Source: Streptomyces alfalfae
GTDB taxonomy: Bacteria > Actinomycetota > Actinomycetes > Streptomycetales > Streptomycetaceae
DNA length: 64,000 nt
Direction: 5' to 3'
Assembly (NCBI RefSeq): GCF_004127445.1
Contig: NZ_QEXM01000057.1
Coordinates: forward strand, 186,001-250,000
Every line of letters starts with the position of its first letter. Positions within the stretch are counted from its first letter, which is position 1. The notes beneath the pieces are model-generated. The model worked only from the letters and a program-made list of their open reading frames with translations. It was not told the origin of the DNA and ran no database searches. Below are positions 25,348 through 34,288 of the stretch, piece by piece. The position numbers and the translations under genes were made by a program.

Positions 25348-26352
25348 ATGCCGAGATTGCCCAGACCGTGTCCGCATGCGGTCGCCCCGGTCCTTGCCCT
25401 CGTCCTGGTGCTGGTCTCGGCACTGCTGGCGGTCGGTGGTCCGACGGCCCGTGCCGCGGACGCCGCCTCGGGCCGGCAGATCAACATCGCCGCCACCCAC
25501 ACCGGCATGTGCCTGGAGGTCGCCACGCATGACGTCGGTGAGCCGGTCAGACAGCGCCGCTGCGCCGGACGCGAGGGGGCACTGTGGCACTTGAAGGTGT
25601 CCTCGGCCGCCGGCGGGGCGGTGCACATCGTCAGTGTCCTCAGCGGCAAGTGCATGGCGGTGCGGGACTCCAGCGCCGATGACGGAGCCGCCGTCGTGCA
25701 GACCGAGTGCGACAACCGGCCCGGTACGAGTTTCCAGTTCGGGGAAGACGGCGACGCCGCGTCGATCCAGCCGATGACGGCGAACCCGCGCAAGTGTCTC
25801 GAGGTCACCTCATCCGCCACCGCCGACGGCGCCTCGCTCCGGCAATGGACCTGCGACGGACAGGCCGGCGCGCGGTTCACCCAGGGGAGCTTCCGGGGTC
25901 TCCAGGAGGGCTGGGTCAAGCTCCGTCCGGGCAGTGCGCCAGGGCTGTGCCTGACCGAGGGACGGGCGGGGCTCCTGAACGTGCCGGTCGTCGTGCAGCG
26001 TCCGTGTGCGCAGGCCACGTCCCCCCGTACCTACCTGCTGCCGCAGGGCAACGGCCTGTTCAAGATCCAGTGGCACAGCGCCCAGGCCGGTGTGCGCTGC
26101 CTCATGGTGTTCCCCGTCAGCACGGTCCCCGACCTGCTGGAGACCTCGACCGACTGCGCGACGGCCAACTCCTTCTACATCGCGGCGGTCGACACTCCCG
26201 TGGCCAACACCTACCGGGTCCATACGCTGCACACACCCGACCAGAAGTACTGCGTCGGCATCACCGGCGGCTCGACGGCCGAGGGTGCCACGGCCAGACA
26301 GGAACCCTGTGCCGAGCGCACCGACCAGGTGTTCTTCATCGACTCCGAGTGA
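25348..26352 (+). CDS. Secreted ricin-type beta-trefoil (RICIN) lectin-like protein
   Basis: 334 residues. ATG at 25348 after GAGGGAGA; a GTG at 25333 is possible. The signal peptide (VLALVLVLVSALLAV...ARAADA) is followed by repeated trefoil-like units with conserved Cys-Leu-(E/V/T) and QxxC elements: HTGMCLEVATHD, LSGKCMAVRDSS, NPRKCLEVTSSATADGASLRQWTC, GLCLTEGR, KYCVGITGG. No catalytic domain is attached. It may bind plant polysaccharide, fitting the xylanase downstream. Confidence 0.75.
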   Translation: MPRLPRPCPHAVAPVLALVLVLVSALLAVGGPTARAADAASGRQINIAATHTGMCLEVATHDVGEPVRQRRCAGREGALWHLKVSSAAGGAVHIVSVLSGKCMAVRDSSADDGAAVVQTECDNRPGTSFQFGEDGDAASIQPMTANPRKCLEVTSSATADGASLRQWTCDGQAGARFTQGSFRGLQEGWVKLRPGSAPGLCLTEGRAGLLNVPVVVQRPCAQATSPRTYLLPQGNGLFKIQWHSAQAGVRCLMVFPVSTVPDLLETSTDCATANSFYIAAVDTPVANTYRVHTLHTPDQKYCVGITGGSTAEGATARQEPCAERTDQVFFIDSE

Positions 26353-26500
26353 CGCGGAATCCGGCCACCGGGTCGACGATGTCCCCACGCCACCAGGCCG
26401 CCCGCCCCGCCGCGGTCGTGCCCGCACACCTGAGTTCTCCTGCTGCCGGGCGCCCACTAGCCTTGCAGCGCCGGCCCGCCGGCCCGCCGGACCGCCGCGG

Positions 26501-27535
26501 TCACTTCCCGGGAGGCGGCGGCGCCGTGCTCTTGCGTACGACCAGGCTCGTGGCCAGCTCAAGCCGCGTGGACACCGGTTCCCGGGCCCGCAGCCGCATC
26601 AGCATCTGTGTGGCCTCCTCCGCCATCCGGCGCAGCGGCTGGTGGACCGTGGTCAGTGCCGGGCTGGCCCAGCGGGCGATCGACACGTCGTCGTAGCCGA
26701 CCACCGAAAGGTCGTGGGGGACCCGCAGGCCGTGCACCCGGGCGGCTTCCAGTACGCCGAGCGCCTGGAGGTCGCTGCCGGCGAAGATCGCGGTGGGCGG
26801 CCGGGGCAGGGACAGCATGTCGGCGGCGCGGTCGTATCCGCCCTCGACGTGGAAGTCACCGAACAGGACCAGCCCGGGGTCCACCTCCAGCCCTGCCATG
26901 CTCATCGCCGACCGGTAGCCGTCGAGCCGGGCGCGGGAGCAGAGCATGTCCTCGGGGCCGGTGATGATCCCGATGCGCCGGTGTCCGCATTCGATGAGGT
27001 GGCGGGTGGCGGCCAGTCCGCCGTTCCAGTTGGCGGAGCCGACCGAGGGGACGTCGGGGTTGGGGTCTCCCGCCGGGTCGATGATGACGAACGGGATCGA
27101 ACGCGCCTGGAGTTGCTGTTTCACTTCGCCGGGAAGGGCGGAGAAGACCAGGACGACACCGAGCGGTCGGCGTTGCAGCATCGCCTCCAGCCAGTCGGGG
27201 CTGGGGGCGTGACGGGTTCCGCTCTCGGTGAGGACGACCCCGGCGCCGTGGGCCTTGGCCACGTTCTCCACGCCCCGTATCAGCTCCATCGCCCAGATGC
27301 TCTCCAGCTCATGGAACACGATCTCGATGAGCGGCGCCTCGTGGGCCGACCGTGTGGTGCGCCGGTAGGCATGGGCCTCCAGCAGGCGCTCCACCTTGAC
27401 TCTCGTGGGGGGCGCCACGTCCTGCCGCCCGTTGAGGACCTTCGAGACCGTCGAAATGGAGACGCCGGCACGCTGGGCCACCTGGGCCAGGGTGACGCGG
27501 CCCGTCTCCTCGTCATCGCGCATGGCGAGGAGCAT
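26501..27535 (-). CDS. LacI family transcriptional regulator
   Basis: 344 residues. The HTH is VTLAQVAQRAGVSISTVSKVLNGRQDVAPPTRVKVERLLEAHAYRR, followed by the periplasmic-binding-protein-like sugar domain (LGVVLVFSALPGEVKQQL; GGLAATRHLIECGHRRIGIITG; VPHDLSVVGYDDVSIARWASPALTTVHQPLRRMAEEA). It lies downstream of the xylanase gene in the same direction, separated by a large hairpin. It is a good candidate for the xylanase repressor. The start could also be the ATG at 27523. Confidence 0.9.
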   Translation of the reverse strand: MLLAMRDDEETGRVTLAQVAQRAGVSISTVSKVLNGRQDVAPPTRVKVERLLEAHAYRRTTRSAHEAPLIEIVFHELESIWAMELIRGVENVAKAHGAGVVLTESGTRHAPSPDWLEAMLQRRPLGVVLVFSALPGEVKQQLQARSIPFVIIDPAGDPNPDVPSVGSANWNGGLAATRHLIECGHRRIGIITGPEDMLCSRARLDGYRSAMSMAGLEVDPGLVLFGDFHVEGGYDRAADMLSLPRPPTAIFAGSDLQALGVLEAARVHGLRVPHDLSVVGYDDVSIARWASPALTTVHQPLRRMAEEATQMLMRLRAREPVSTRLELATSLVVRKSTAPPPPGK

Positions 27536-27551
27536 AGAACACCGGTGCGTA

Positions 27552-27615
27552 CCGGCCGGAGGACTCTCGAGGGCGGGAGACCCGCCCGCGAAGGCCCTCG
27601 TGTCCCTCCGGCCGG
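27552..27615. terminator. Two-stem hairpin between xylanase and LacI genes
   Basis: Outer arms CCGGCCGGAGG (27552-27562) and CCTCCGGCCGG (27605-27615) with an inner CGAGGGC/GCCCTCG stem. It is positioned to end or attenuate the xylanase transcript before the LacI gene. Confidence 0.55.
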
Positions 27616-27624
27616 ACGCTCCGG

Positions 27625-29019
27625 TCAGGACGCGGTGCAGGCGCTGATGGCGGGTGGCGCCGTGTCGCCGTTCGTCATGACGGTGAATCCGAAGCTCGTG
27701 CTGCCACCGGCCGCCAGGCTGCCGTTGCCGCTCGGCGTCATGGTCATCACCTTCCCGGAGCTGTCCCAGCTGGGTGTGCCGTTCCAGGTGGCCGAGATCC
27801 GCTGCGCCGAGGCGACGGTCACCCGTACGTTCCAGCCGCTGATGGGGGAACTCCCCGCCGTCACGGTCACCTTGCCGTTGTAGCGGTCACCCCACGTCTC
27901 CTGTTTCGCGTACGAGACGGTGCAGGTGCCGGTGCCGTTCCCTCCGTCGCCACCGCCCAGGGCGGCCAGCGTGGACGCGTAGGCCGGCTTCTTGTTGTAG
28001 TCGCCGTCGAAGAGGAGCGGGGTCCCGCTCGCGCGCCAGGAGTACTTGTCGGTCACGCCCCAGACGGTGATGCCCGTGCAACGCGTCACCGCGAGGCACG
28101 CCTGCACCACGTTGGCGTAACTCGAGGCCTGCGCGGCCCCGGACCCCTCGATGTCCAGCTCCGTGATCTGCACGTCGACGCCGAGATCGGCGAAGCGCTG
28201 CAGATTCTGCCGGTAGTCGGCGGGAACGGGGGACTGGCTGTTGAAGTGGCTCTGGAAGCCCACGCAGTCGATGGGCACGCCGCGCTGCTTGAAGTCCTTC
28301 ACCATGGCGTACACGGCGTTGGACTTCGCGTTCACGCCGTCGGTGTTGTAGTCGTTGTAACAGAGCTTGGCGGCCGGGTCGGCGGCCCGCGCGGTGCGGA
28401 ACGCCTCCTCGATGAAGCCGTTGCCGAGCTTGTCCTGGAAGGGCGAACTGCGGCGTGCCCCGCTGCTCCCGTCCTGGAACGCCTCGTTGACGACGTCCCA
28501 GGAGTGGATCTTGCCCTGGTAGTGCCGCATGACCTGGGTGATGTGGTTGTTCATCGCCGTACGGAGATCGCCCGCACCCAGTGACCCCACCCAGCCGGGC
28601 AGTTGGGAGTGCCAGACCAGGGTGTGTCCACGCACCTTCATGCCGCGGCTCTGGGCGTGGCTGACGATACGGTCGGCCGTGCCGTAGGTGAACGATCCCC
28701 GGGACGCTTCCAGCGCGTCCCACTTCATCTCGTTCTCGGGGGTCACCGAGTTGAACTCGGTGTTCAGCGTGGCGGCGTAGGGCGCCTCGCCGAGGTGGTT
28801 CGCGGCGACCGCCGTGCCGAAGTAGCGGCCCTTGGCGCTCGCCGACTCGCCGAGGGTGCTCGCCGCGTGGGCGGTGCCGGACAGGGCGGCGACACCGGTG
28901 GCCGTGAGCAGCCCTGTGACGGTGAGGGCCAGGGCTCTGCGTGCGTAGGCGCGTATGGGGGTGCGGCCTTTTCCGGCACCTTCCTCGGTGGCCTTGCGGG
29001 TTGCTGCAGTCGTGATCAT
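27625..29019 (-). CDS. Endo-1,4-beta-xylanase, GH10 with C-terminal CBM2
   Basis: 464 residues, secreted. A long basic-hydrophobic signal region ends at GTAHAAS (about residue 53). The GH10 catalytic barrel has acid/base Glu179 in SWDVVNEAF and nucleophile Glu287 in QITELDIEG, plus the family motifs TPENEMKWD and GHTLVWHSQLP. A GGGDGGNGTG linker leads to a family 2 cellulose-binding module from about residue 358 (CTVSYAKQETWGDRYNGKVTV, ending CTAS). It degrades xylan outside the cell. A palindromic region upstream and a LacI gene downstream probably regulate it. Confidence 0.95.
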   Translation of the reverse strand: MITTAATRKATEEGAGKGRTPIRAYARRALALTVTGLLTATGVAALSGTAHAASTLGESASAKGRYFGTAVAANHLGEAPYAATLNTEFNSVTPENEMKWDALEASRGSFTYGTADRIVSHAQSRGMKVRGHTLVWHSQLPGWVGSLGAGDLRTAMNNHITQVMRHYQGKIHSWDVVNEAFQDGSSGARRSSPFQDKLGNGFIEEAFRTARAADPAAKLCYNDYNTDGVNAKSNAVYAMVKDFKQRGVPIDCVGFQSHFNSQSPVPADYRQNLQRFADLGVDVQITELDIEGSGAAQASSYANVVQACLAVTRCTGITVWGVTDKYSWRASGTPLLFDGDYNKKPAYASTLAALGGGDGGNGTGTCTVSYAKQETWGDRYNGKVTVTAGSSPISGWNVRVTVASAQRISATWNGTPSWDSSGKVMTMTPSGNGSLAAGGSTSFGFTVMTNGDTAPPAISACTAS

Positions 29020-29112
29020 GACAACCTTTCGTCGGGGGCGGGCCGTGTCGGGGAAGTGGTCGAGACGGCTCCTGATGAGGGTGGATGCGGGCCGAAGAGG
29101 GCCGGTTCACCC

Positions 29113-29236
29113 CGAAACTTTCAGGAGGCGGTCGGCCGCTCGTGTCCCGTGCCCACCCGGAGGCGGGTTGCCAGAGCGATCCTGGATGATGCGCGCCTCC
29201 GAAACAATGGCGCGTCACGACCGAAACTTTTTCGGT
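29113..29236. promoter_or_regulatory. CGAAACTTT-type elements upstream of the xylanase gene
   Basis: CGAAACTTTCA at 29113-29123 and a perfect 17-bp palindrome ACCGAAA-CTT-TTTCGGT at 29220-29236. CGAAA-type inverted repeats are known near Streptomyces xylanolytic genes. The second site also lies near the start of the divergent aminotransferase gene and could serve either. Confidence 0.45.
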
Positions 29237-29319
29237 GGAGCGAGGCGGCCCAGGGGTGCGCGGGTGAAGTGGCGTCCGTGCGCCGTTCCGTTGAACCACC
29301 GCAGCGGAGCGAGCGTCGT

Positions 29320-31044
29320 ATGAATATGGACATAAACGCCGTAAGAACCGCTGCTCCCGCGCCATATCCGGCCGCTCCCACCGCTGACGTCCTTCATCGC
29401 ATCCGCGAGGGTCTGGTGGGGGAGGGCGACCTCGTGCACGGCCCCTTCGGCTTACGGAGGAACACGTACGCGGACTGGACCGCTTCGGGTCGCCCGCTGG
29501 ACTTCATCGAGGACCATCTGCGGGAGGCCGTTCTCCCGCGGTACGCGAACACGCACACGCAGAGTTCGGGAAACGGCCGTTCGACGAACCGGCTCAGAGA
29601 AGAGGCCCGCGCCATCATCGCGGCCGGCGTCGGTGCGGACCCCGACCACCACGTCATCTTCTGCGGCTCCGGCGCCACCGGCGCCATCGACAAACTGGTC
29701 GGCATCCTCGGGCTCCGGAACCCCGCCCACGCGGGCGCCGCCACGCTCGCCGCACCGGACCGGCCCGTCGTCTTCGTCGGCCCTTATGAACACCATTCCA
29801 ACGAACTCGCGTGGCGCGAGTCCCAGGCGGACGTCGTCGTCATACGGGAGGACGCTTCCGGCGGCATCGACCTGGGGGACCTGCGTGACCGGCTGCGGGA
29901 GTACGCTCACCGGCCGCTGCGCATCGGAAGCATGTCCGCCGCCTCGAACGTCACCGGCATACTGACCGACACCGACGCCGTCTCCGCGCTCCTGCACAGC
30001 CATGGCGCCCTGTCCCTGTGGGACTACGCGACCGCCGGCCCCTATCTGCCCATCCGCGTCGGTGAGTCGGAGCCCGGACGCCGGGATCACAAGGACGCCG
30101 TCTTCCTGTCCCCGCACAAGTTCGTGGGCGGCCCTCAGACCCCCGGCGTACTCGTCGTCCGCCGCGACCTGGTGAGAAACGCCGTGCCCGTGGTCCCCGG
30201 CGGGGGCACGGTCGCCTACGTCGGGCCGGACGGGCACCGGTACGTACCCGACCCGGTCTCGCGCGAGGAGGGCGGCACCCCCGCGATCATCGAGTCCATC
30301 CGGGCGGGCCTCGTCTTCGCGCTCAAGGATTCCGTCGGCCCCGAGCTGATCCGGGCACGCGAGGAGCGGGCGTGGCGACACGTGCGCGCCCGGTGGCTGC
30401 GCCATCCCCGGATCGAAGTGCTGGGCAACACCGATGCGCCCCGGCTGCCCGTCGTCTCGTTCCTGATCCGCCACCGCGACGGCCACCTGCACCACAACTT
30501 CGTCACAGCGCTCCTGAACGACCTGTTCGGCATCCAGGCGCGGGGCGGCTGCTCCTGTGCGGGTCCCTACGGGCATCGCCTCCTGGCGATCGGCGCCGCG
30601 CGGTCCCACGCCTTCCGTGACATCGTCGCCGACGGCGGCCTCGAAGGCATGAAGCCGGGCTGGACCCGCGTCAGCTTCCCGTACTTCATGTCGGACGCGG
30701 TCCGCGACCATGTCATCGAGGCGGTGGAGATCATCGCCGATTCGGGTCACCGGCTTCTCGCCGACTACACCTTTGACGCCCGCACCGGTGTCTGGCGTCA
30801 TCGCGCCGCCCCGCTGGAACCGGACGCCGACAGTCTGCGCAGCGCCATCGGGGCCGGGGCGCCACGGCCCGCGCGTCGTCGGGCGGGGGAGGACGTGCTG
30901 ACGGCCCACAGGCAGGAGGGTCGCCGCATCCTCCGCACGCACCCGTCCCATGCGGGCGGCGAGACCACCGCACTGCCTCCGGAGGCCGAGGCCCTGCGCT
31001 GGTTCCCGCTGCCGCGTGACGCGGCCGACGCGGGCATCGCGTGA
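29320..31044 (+). CDS. Class V aminotransferase-fold PLP enzyme (cysteine desulfurase-like)
   Basis: 574 residues beginning MNMDINAVRTAAPAPY. The PLP lysine is probably in FLSPHKFVGGPQTPG, preceded by SNVTGILTD, LWDYATAG and GPYEHHSNELAWRES. RGGCSCAG near residue 410 resembles the C-terminal cysteine region of related proteins. A C-terminal tail of about 80 residues (LLADYTFDARTGVWRHR...) is atypical. One in-frame TTA codon at 29452 (codon 45) may make it depend on bldA. The substrate cannot be told; it precedes a CoA transferase in the same direction. Confidence 0.75.
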   Translation: MNMDINAVRTAAPAPYPAAPTADVLHRIREGLVGEGDLVHGPFGLRRNTYADWTASGRPLDFIEDHLREAVLPRYANTHTQSSGNGRSTNRLREEARAIIAAGVGADPDHHVIFCGSGATGAIDKLVGILGLRNPAHAGAATLAAPDRPVVFVGPYEHHSNELAWRESQADVVVIREDASGGIDLGDLRDRLREYAHRPLRIGSMSAASNVTGILTDTDAVSALLHSHGALSLWDYATAGPYLPIRVGESEPGRRDHKDAVFLSPHKFVGGPQTPGVLVVRRDLVRNAVPVVPGGGTVAYVGPDGHRYVPDPVSREEGGTPAIIESIRAGLVFALKDSVGPELIRAREERAWRHVRARWLRHPRIEVLGNTDAPRLPVVSFLIRHRDGHLHHNFVTALLNDLFGIQARGGCSCAGPYGHRLLAIGAARSHAFRDIVADGGLEGMKPGWTRVSFPYFMSDAVRDHVIEAVEIIADSGHRLLADYTFDARTGVWRHRAAPLEPDADSLRSAIGAGAPRPARRRAGEDVLTAHRQEGRRILRTHPSHAGGETTALPPEAEALRWFPLPRDAADAGIA

Positions 31045-31108
31045 AGGCCGGCTCCGCCCTCGCGCCGGCCCGTGACAGCGCCGCCCGGGGGCGTCGCACA
31101 ATGAGCGG

Positions 31109-32476
31109 ATGACGTACACCGAGGACGCGGCCACCGCGTTCGCCTGGGCGGCCCTGGAGGGCCGGGGCCAACTGGTCGAGAGGGTCTCCTACCAGGGGGC
31201 GGGCGCGGTCCTGCCGTCGCGGCTGCCGGTGAGGGAACTGGCGCGGGCCTGCGTGGGAGTCTGCTCGCTGGCGGCGGCGGAACTGCTGTCGCTGCGCAAC
31301 CGCGTGCCGGTGCCCGCGGTACGGGTGAACGAGGCGGCGGTGGCCACGGCGTTCGTCAGCGAGCGCCACCTGCGGATCGACGGCCGGACCCCGACATCCT
31401 TCGCCCCGCTGTCCGGGTTCTGGCGGGCGGCCGACGGCTGGGTGCGCACCCACGCCAACTACCCGCACCACCGCGCCCGGCTGCTCGACGCCCTGGGGAT
31501 CACCGATACGGGCCAGGACGACGAGCTGGTCGACGTGCTCGCCGAGGAGCTGGCGTCACGTCCGGCCCAGGAGGTGCAGGAGACCGTCTACGCGGCGGGG
31601 GGCCTGGCCGTCGCCGTGGCTTCCGCACCCGCCGGGGCCGGACCCGGTCTGGTCGAGACACGGCACGTGGGCCGGGGCGGCCGCCGGCTGCTGGCGCATG
31701 CGTCCGTGCCCGTCCAAGGAGTACGTGTCCTGGACCTGACCCGCGTCATCGCGGGCCCCGTCGCCACCCGCACCCTGGCCCTGCTCGGCGCCGACGTGCT
31801 GCGCGTGGACGCCCCGCGGCTCGCCGAGGACGCGGATGCCCACGCCGACACCGGCATGGGCAAACGTTCCACGCTGCTGGATCTCGCCCACCCCGGCGAC
31901 CGGCACGACTTCGAGTCTCTTCTCGGCCGGGCGGACGTCGTGGTGACCGGCTACCGCCCCGGCGCCCTGGACCGGCACGGGCTGGCCGCCGACGCGCTCC
32001 TCGCCCGGCGCCCCGGCCTGATCGTCGCCCAGTTGTGCGCCTGGGACTGGTCCGGCCCCTGGGCGGAGCGCCGTGGTTTCGACAGCTTGGTGCAAGCCGG
32101 TACCGGTATCGCCGCGATCGAGGCCATGGACGACGGCCGCCCCGGTGTCCTTCCCGCGCAGGCGCTGGACCACGGAACCGGGTACCTGCTCGCCGCCGCC
32201 GTGCTGCGTGCGCTGAGCGACCGCCAGGCCACCGGCGGCGGGCGGCATGTCCGCCTCTCCCTTGCAGGCACGGCCTCCTGGCTGCTGCACGGCATCAGCC
32301 CCGCCCCGGCACATGGTGAGAGCGACGTCTATGACGCCGGTTTTTGGCTCACCGAGACCGATTCGCCCTACGGTCGCCTCAGCTATGCCCGGCCCCCGGT
32401 GCGCTACGAGGGCGCACCCGCGAACTGGGGCCACGGACCGACCCGGTGGGGCACCGATCAGCCGCACTGGGCGTGA
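31109..32476 (+). CDS. Family III CoA-transferase (CaiB/BaiF)
   Basis: 455 residues. The C-terminal half carries the core motifs GVRVLDLTRVIAGPVATRTLALLGADVLRVDAP, GMGKRSTLLDLAHPGD and VVVTGYRPGALDRHGLAADALLARRPGLIVAQLCAWDWSGPW. The N-terminal ~190 residues include a partial second copy (ARLLDALGI, PLSGFWRAADGWVRTHANYPHH), so it is built like a two-lobed, CaiB-duplicate protein. It moves CoA between carboxylic acids; substrates are unknown. It starts 64 bases after the aminotransferase stop. Confidence 0.85.
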   Translation: MTYTEDAATAFAWAALEGRGQLVERVSYQGAGAVLPSRLPVRELARACVGVCSLAAAELLSLRNRVPVPAVRVNEAAVATAFVSERHLRIDGRTPTSFAPLSGFWRAADGWVRTHANYPHHRARLLDALGITDTGQDDELVDVLAEELASRPAQEVQETVYAAGGLAVAVASAPAGAGPGLVETRHVGRGGRRLLAHASVPVQGVRVLDLTRVIAGPVATRTLALLGADVLRVDAPRLAEDADAHADTGMGKRSTLLDLAHPGDRHDFESLLGRADVVVTGYRPGALDRHGLAADALLARRPGLIVAQLCAWDWSGPWAERRGFDSLVQAGTGIAAIEAMDDGRPGVLPAQALDHGTGYLLAAAVLRALSDRQATGGGRHVRLSLAGTASWLLHGISPAPAHGESDVYDAGFWLTETDSPYGRLSYARPPVRYEGAPANWGHGPTRWGTDQPHWA

Positions 32477-32974
32477 ATGGGCCGGAGCGACCGGTTCAGC
32501 CGGGCCGTCGACCGGCTCGACAGCTCGGCAGCTCGACAGCTCGGCGACGACGAGGACAGGCGCCCTCGCCCGGCGACCGGAGGTCGGAGGTCGGAGGTCG
32601 GAGACAGTGGACTGCGGACCGACATGAACCGGCCATCCTCCCCATGGGTGGGAACCACAACTCCCGCGCCGGGGGAGGGAGGTGACGGCCCGTCGGCTCG
32701 CTGACGCCCCCCATGACTCGTCAAGAAGCAGGCCCTTACCGACGCCCCTCCCTTCGCGTCAGACACCTGAGTCCCACCAGCCCCACGGATGGCACCGGAA
32801 CCCACTCTTCCCCTTGATGCCGACATCAGGCCACCCGCCTCGTGCCCGCCGCACCGCGCTTTTCGGCCAGTGGCCATGCCACCTTGTAGCCCGTTGAAAG
32901 CCCTGGCTACGATCCCGCTCGTTTCGCTTTCTGCACATCTCTGCACGGTTACTTCATCTTTGTGAGGGAAGTGC
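32477..32974. other. 500-base region without a supported gene
   Basis: No frame has both a ribosome-binding site and family features. It holds short tandem repeats: GACAGCTCGGCA-type units near 32518-32548 and three and a half GGAGGTC units at 32579-32603. It probably contains the promoter of the downstream MFS gene. Confidence 0.45.
32579..32603. repeat. GGAGGTC tandem repeat (7 bp x 3.5)
   Basis: Three perfect 7-base units plus four bases. No coding frame uses it. Confidence 0.7.
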
Positions 32975-34288
32975 GTGGAGTCATTTACGCAGGCGGAGAC
33001 GCCGGGCCACCGCGGTGCGTCACGGCGGCCCCGGCTGCGCCGGAAGGGCCGCACCGCCTCCGGTTTCCCTTCTCCAGAAGGCGTTCCCGCTCCACCGCAA
33101 GGTGTCTCCGCCCGCGATTTTCGCCTCTTCTGGTGGGCCAACGCCGCCGACGCGCTCGGCACCCAGGCGTCCGGCGCCGTCCTGCCCTTGCTGCTCCTGG
33201 CCCTTGGTCACTCCGCGCAGACCGCCGGCCTCGTGGCCGGGCTCTCCCTCGCCGCCGGGCTCCTGCTCGGGCCGCTCGCCGCCATCCCCGCCGACCGCGG
33301 CGCCCGTAAGACGATCATGATCTGGTCCGCCGCCGTCGCCGCGCTCGCCATGGGCTCGATCGCCCTGGCGCTCGCCCTCGGCCACCTCACCCTCGCCCAC
33401 CTCCTCGGCGCCGTCCTCGTCGAGCGGTTCGCCACCGCCTGCCACGAGGCGGCATCGCGCGGCACGGTCGCCCTGCTCTGCCCGCCCGGCGACCAGCCCC
33501 GCGCCGTCTCGGGGCTCGCCGCCGCCGATCAGGGCGCGCTCATCCTGGGCCCCGCCCTCGGAGGCGCCGCCTACCAGCTCTCCCGGGCCCTGCCCTTCGT
33601 GGCCGACGCCGTCTCCTATGCCGTCGCCGCCCTCTGCGTACGAGCGATGCGCACCGACCTGAAGGCCCCGGCGGAGCCCTCCGGCGACGGACTGCTGCGC
33701 GAGGCCGCGGCCGGGCTCCGGCTGGTGCGGCGGGAGCCGCTGCTCCGCCTCGTGCTGGTCTGGGTCGCCGTGGTCAACGGCGTGGCCGTGGCTTTGTACT
33801 ACGCCACGGTGTTCGCGCTGGGACGTTCCGGCAGCGGTGCGCTGTCGCTCGGCGTCGTCCTGGCCGTCTCCGGCGCCGCGGGGCTCGCCGGGTCGCTCGC
33901 CGCGCCCAGGGTCGCGGCACGGTTCGGCCCCGCCCGGGTGCTCATGGCCGTCACCTGGCTGCTCGTCCCGCTCACCGCGGGCATCGCGGGCGCCGGCGGG
34001 CCATGGACGCACGGTGCGCTGCTCGGGGCGGTCTGCCTCCTCGTCCCGCTGCCCGCGGTCGTCCTCCAGGCACGCGCCCTGCTCGTGACGGAACCCGCGC
34101 TGCAGGCGCGGGTCGGCGCGGTCCTCGCGACGGCCTCCGGCGCCACCGCCGCCCTCGCCCCCGTCCTGGCCGGGCTCTTCGCCGACCAGGTGGACACCGC
34201 CGCCCCCGCACTGGGCTGCGCCGCCCTGCTCACCCTGCTCGCCGTGCACACCACGCGGCGGGCCGCACTCGCGGAGGCCGCCGCGTGA
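32975..34288 (+). CDS. MFS transporter (MFS_3-like exporter)
   Basis: 437 residues with a GTG start after AGGGAA. A 48-residue basic cytosolic head precedes the first membrane segment (VSARDFRLFWWANAADALGTQASGAVLPLLLLAL), and about 12 segments follow. This first-helix motif and RGTVALLCPPGDQPRAVSGLAAADQGALILGPALGG are typical of EntS/MFS_3 exporters. Its stop overlaps the peptidase GTG by four bases. Context suggests export or self-protection for the peptide made by the downstream genes. Confidence 0.85.
   Translation: MESFTQAETPGHRGASRRPRLRRKGRTASGFPSPEGVPAPPQGVSARDFRLFWWANAADALGTQASGAVLPLLLLALGHSAQTAGLVAGLSLAAGLLLGPLAAIPADRGARKTIMIWSAAVAALAMGSIALALALGHLTLAHLLGAVLVERFATACHEAASRGTVALLCPPGDQPRAVSGLAAADQGALILGPALGGAAYQLSRALPFVADAVSYAVAALCVRAMRTDLKAPAEPSGDGLLREAAAGLRLVRREPLLRLVLVWVAVVNGVAVALYYATVFALGRSGSGALSLGVVLAVSGAAGLAGSLAAPRVAARFGPARVLMAVTWLLVPLTAGIAGAGGPWTHGALLGAVCLLVPLPAVVLQARALLVTEPALQARVGAVLATASGATAALAPVLAGLFADQVDTAAPALGCAALLTLLAVHTTRRAALAEAAA

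Noticed and set aside
26440..26500. CCGGCCCG repeats between the lectin and LacI genes, considered as a terminator
   Set aside because: Short direct GC repeats with several equivalent foldings; no single clear stem.
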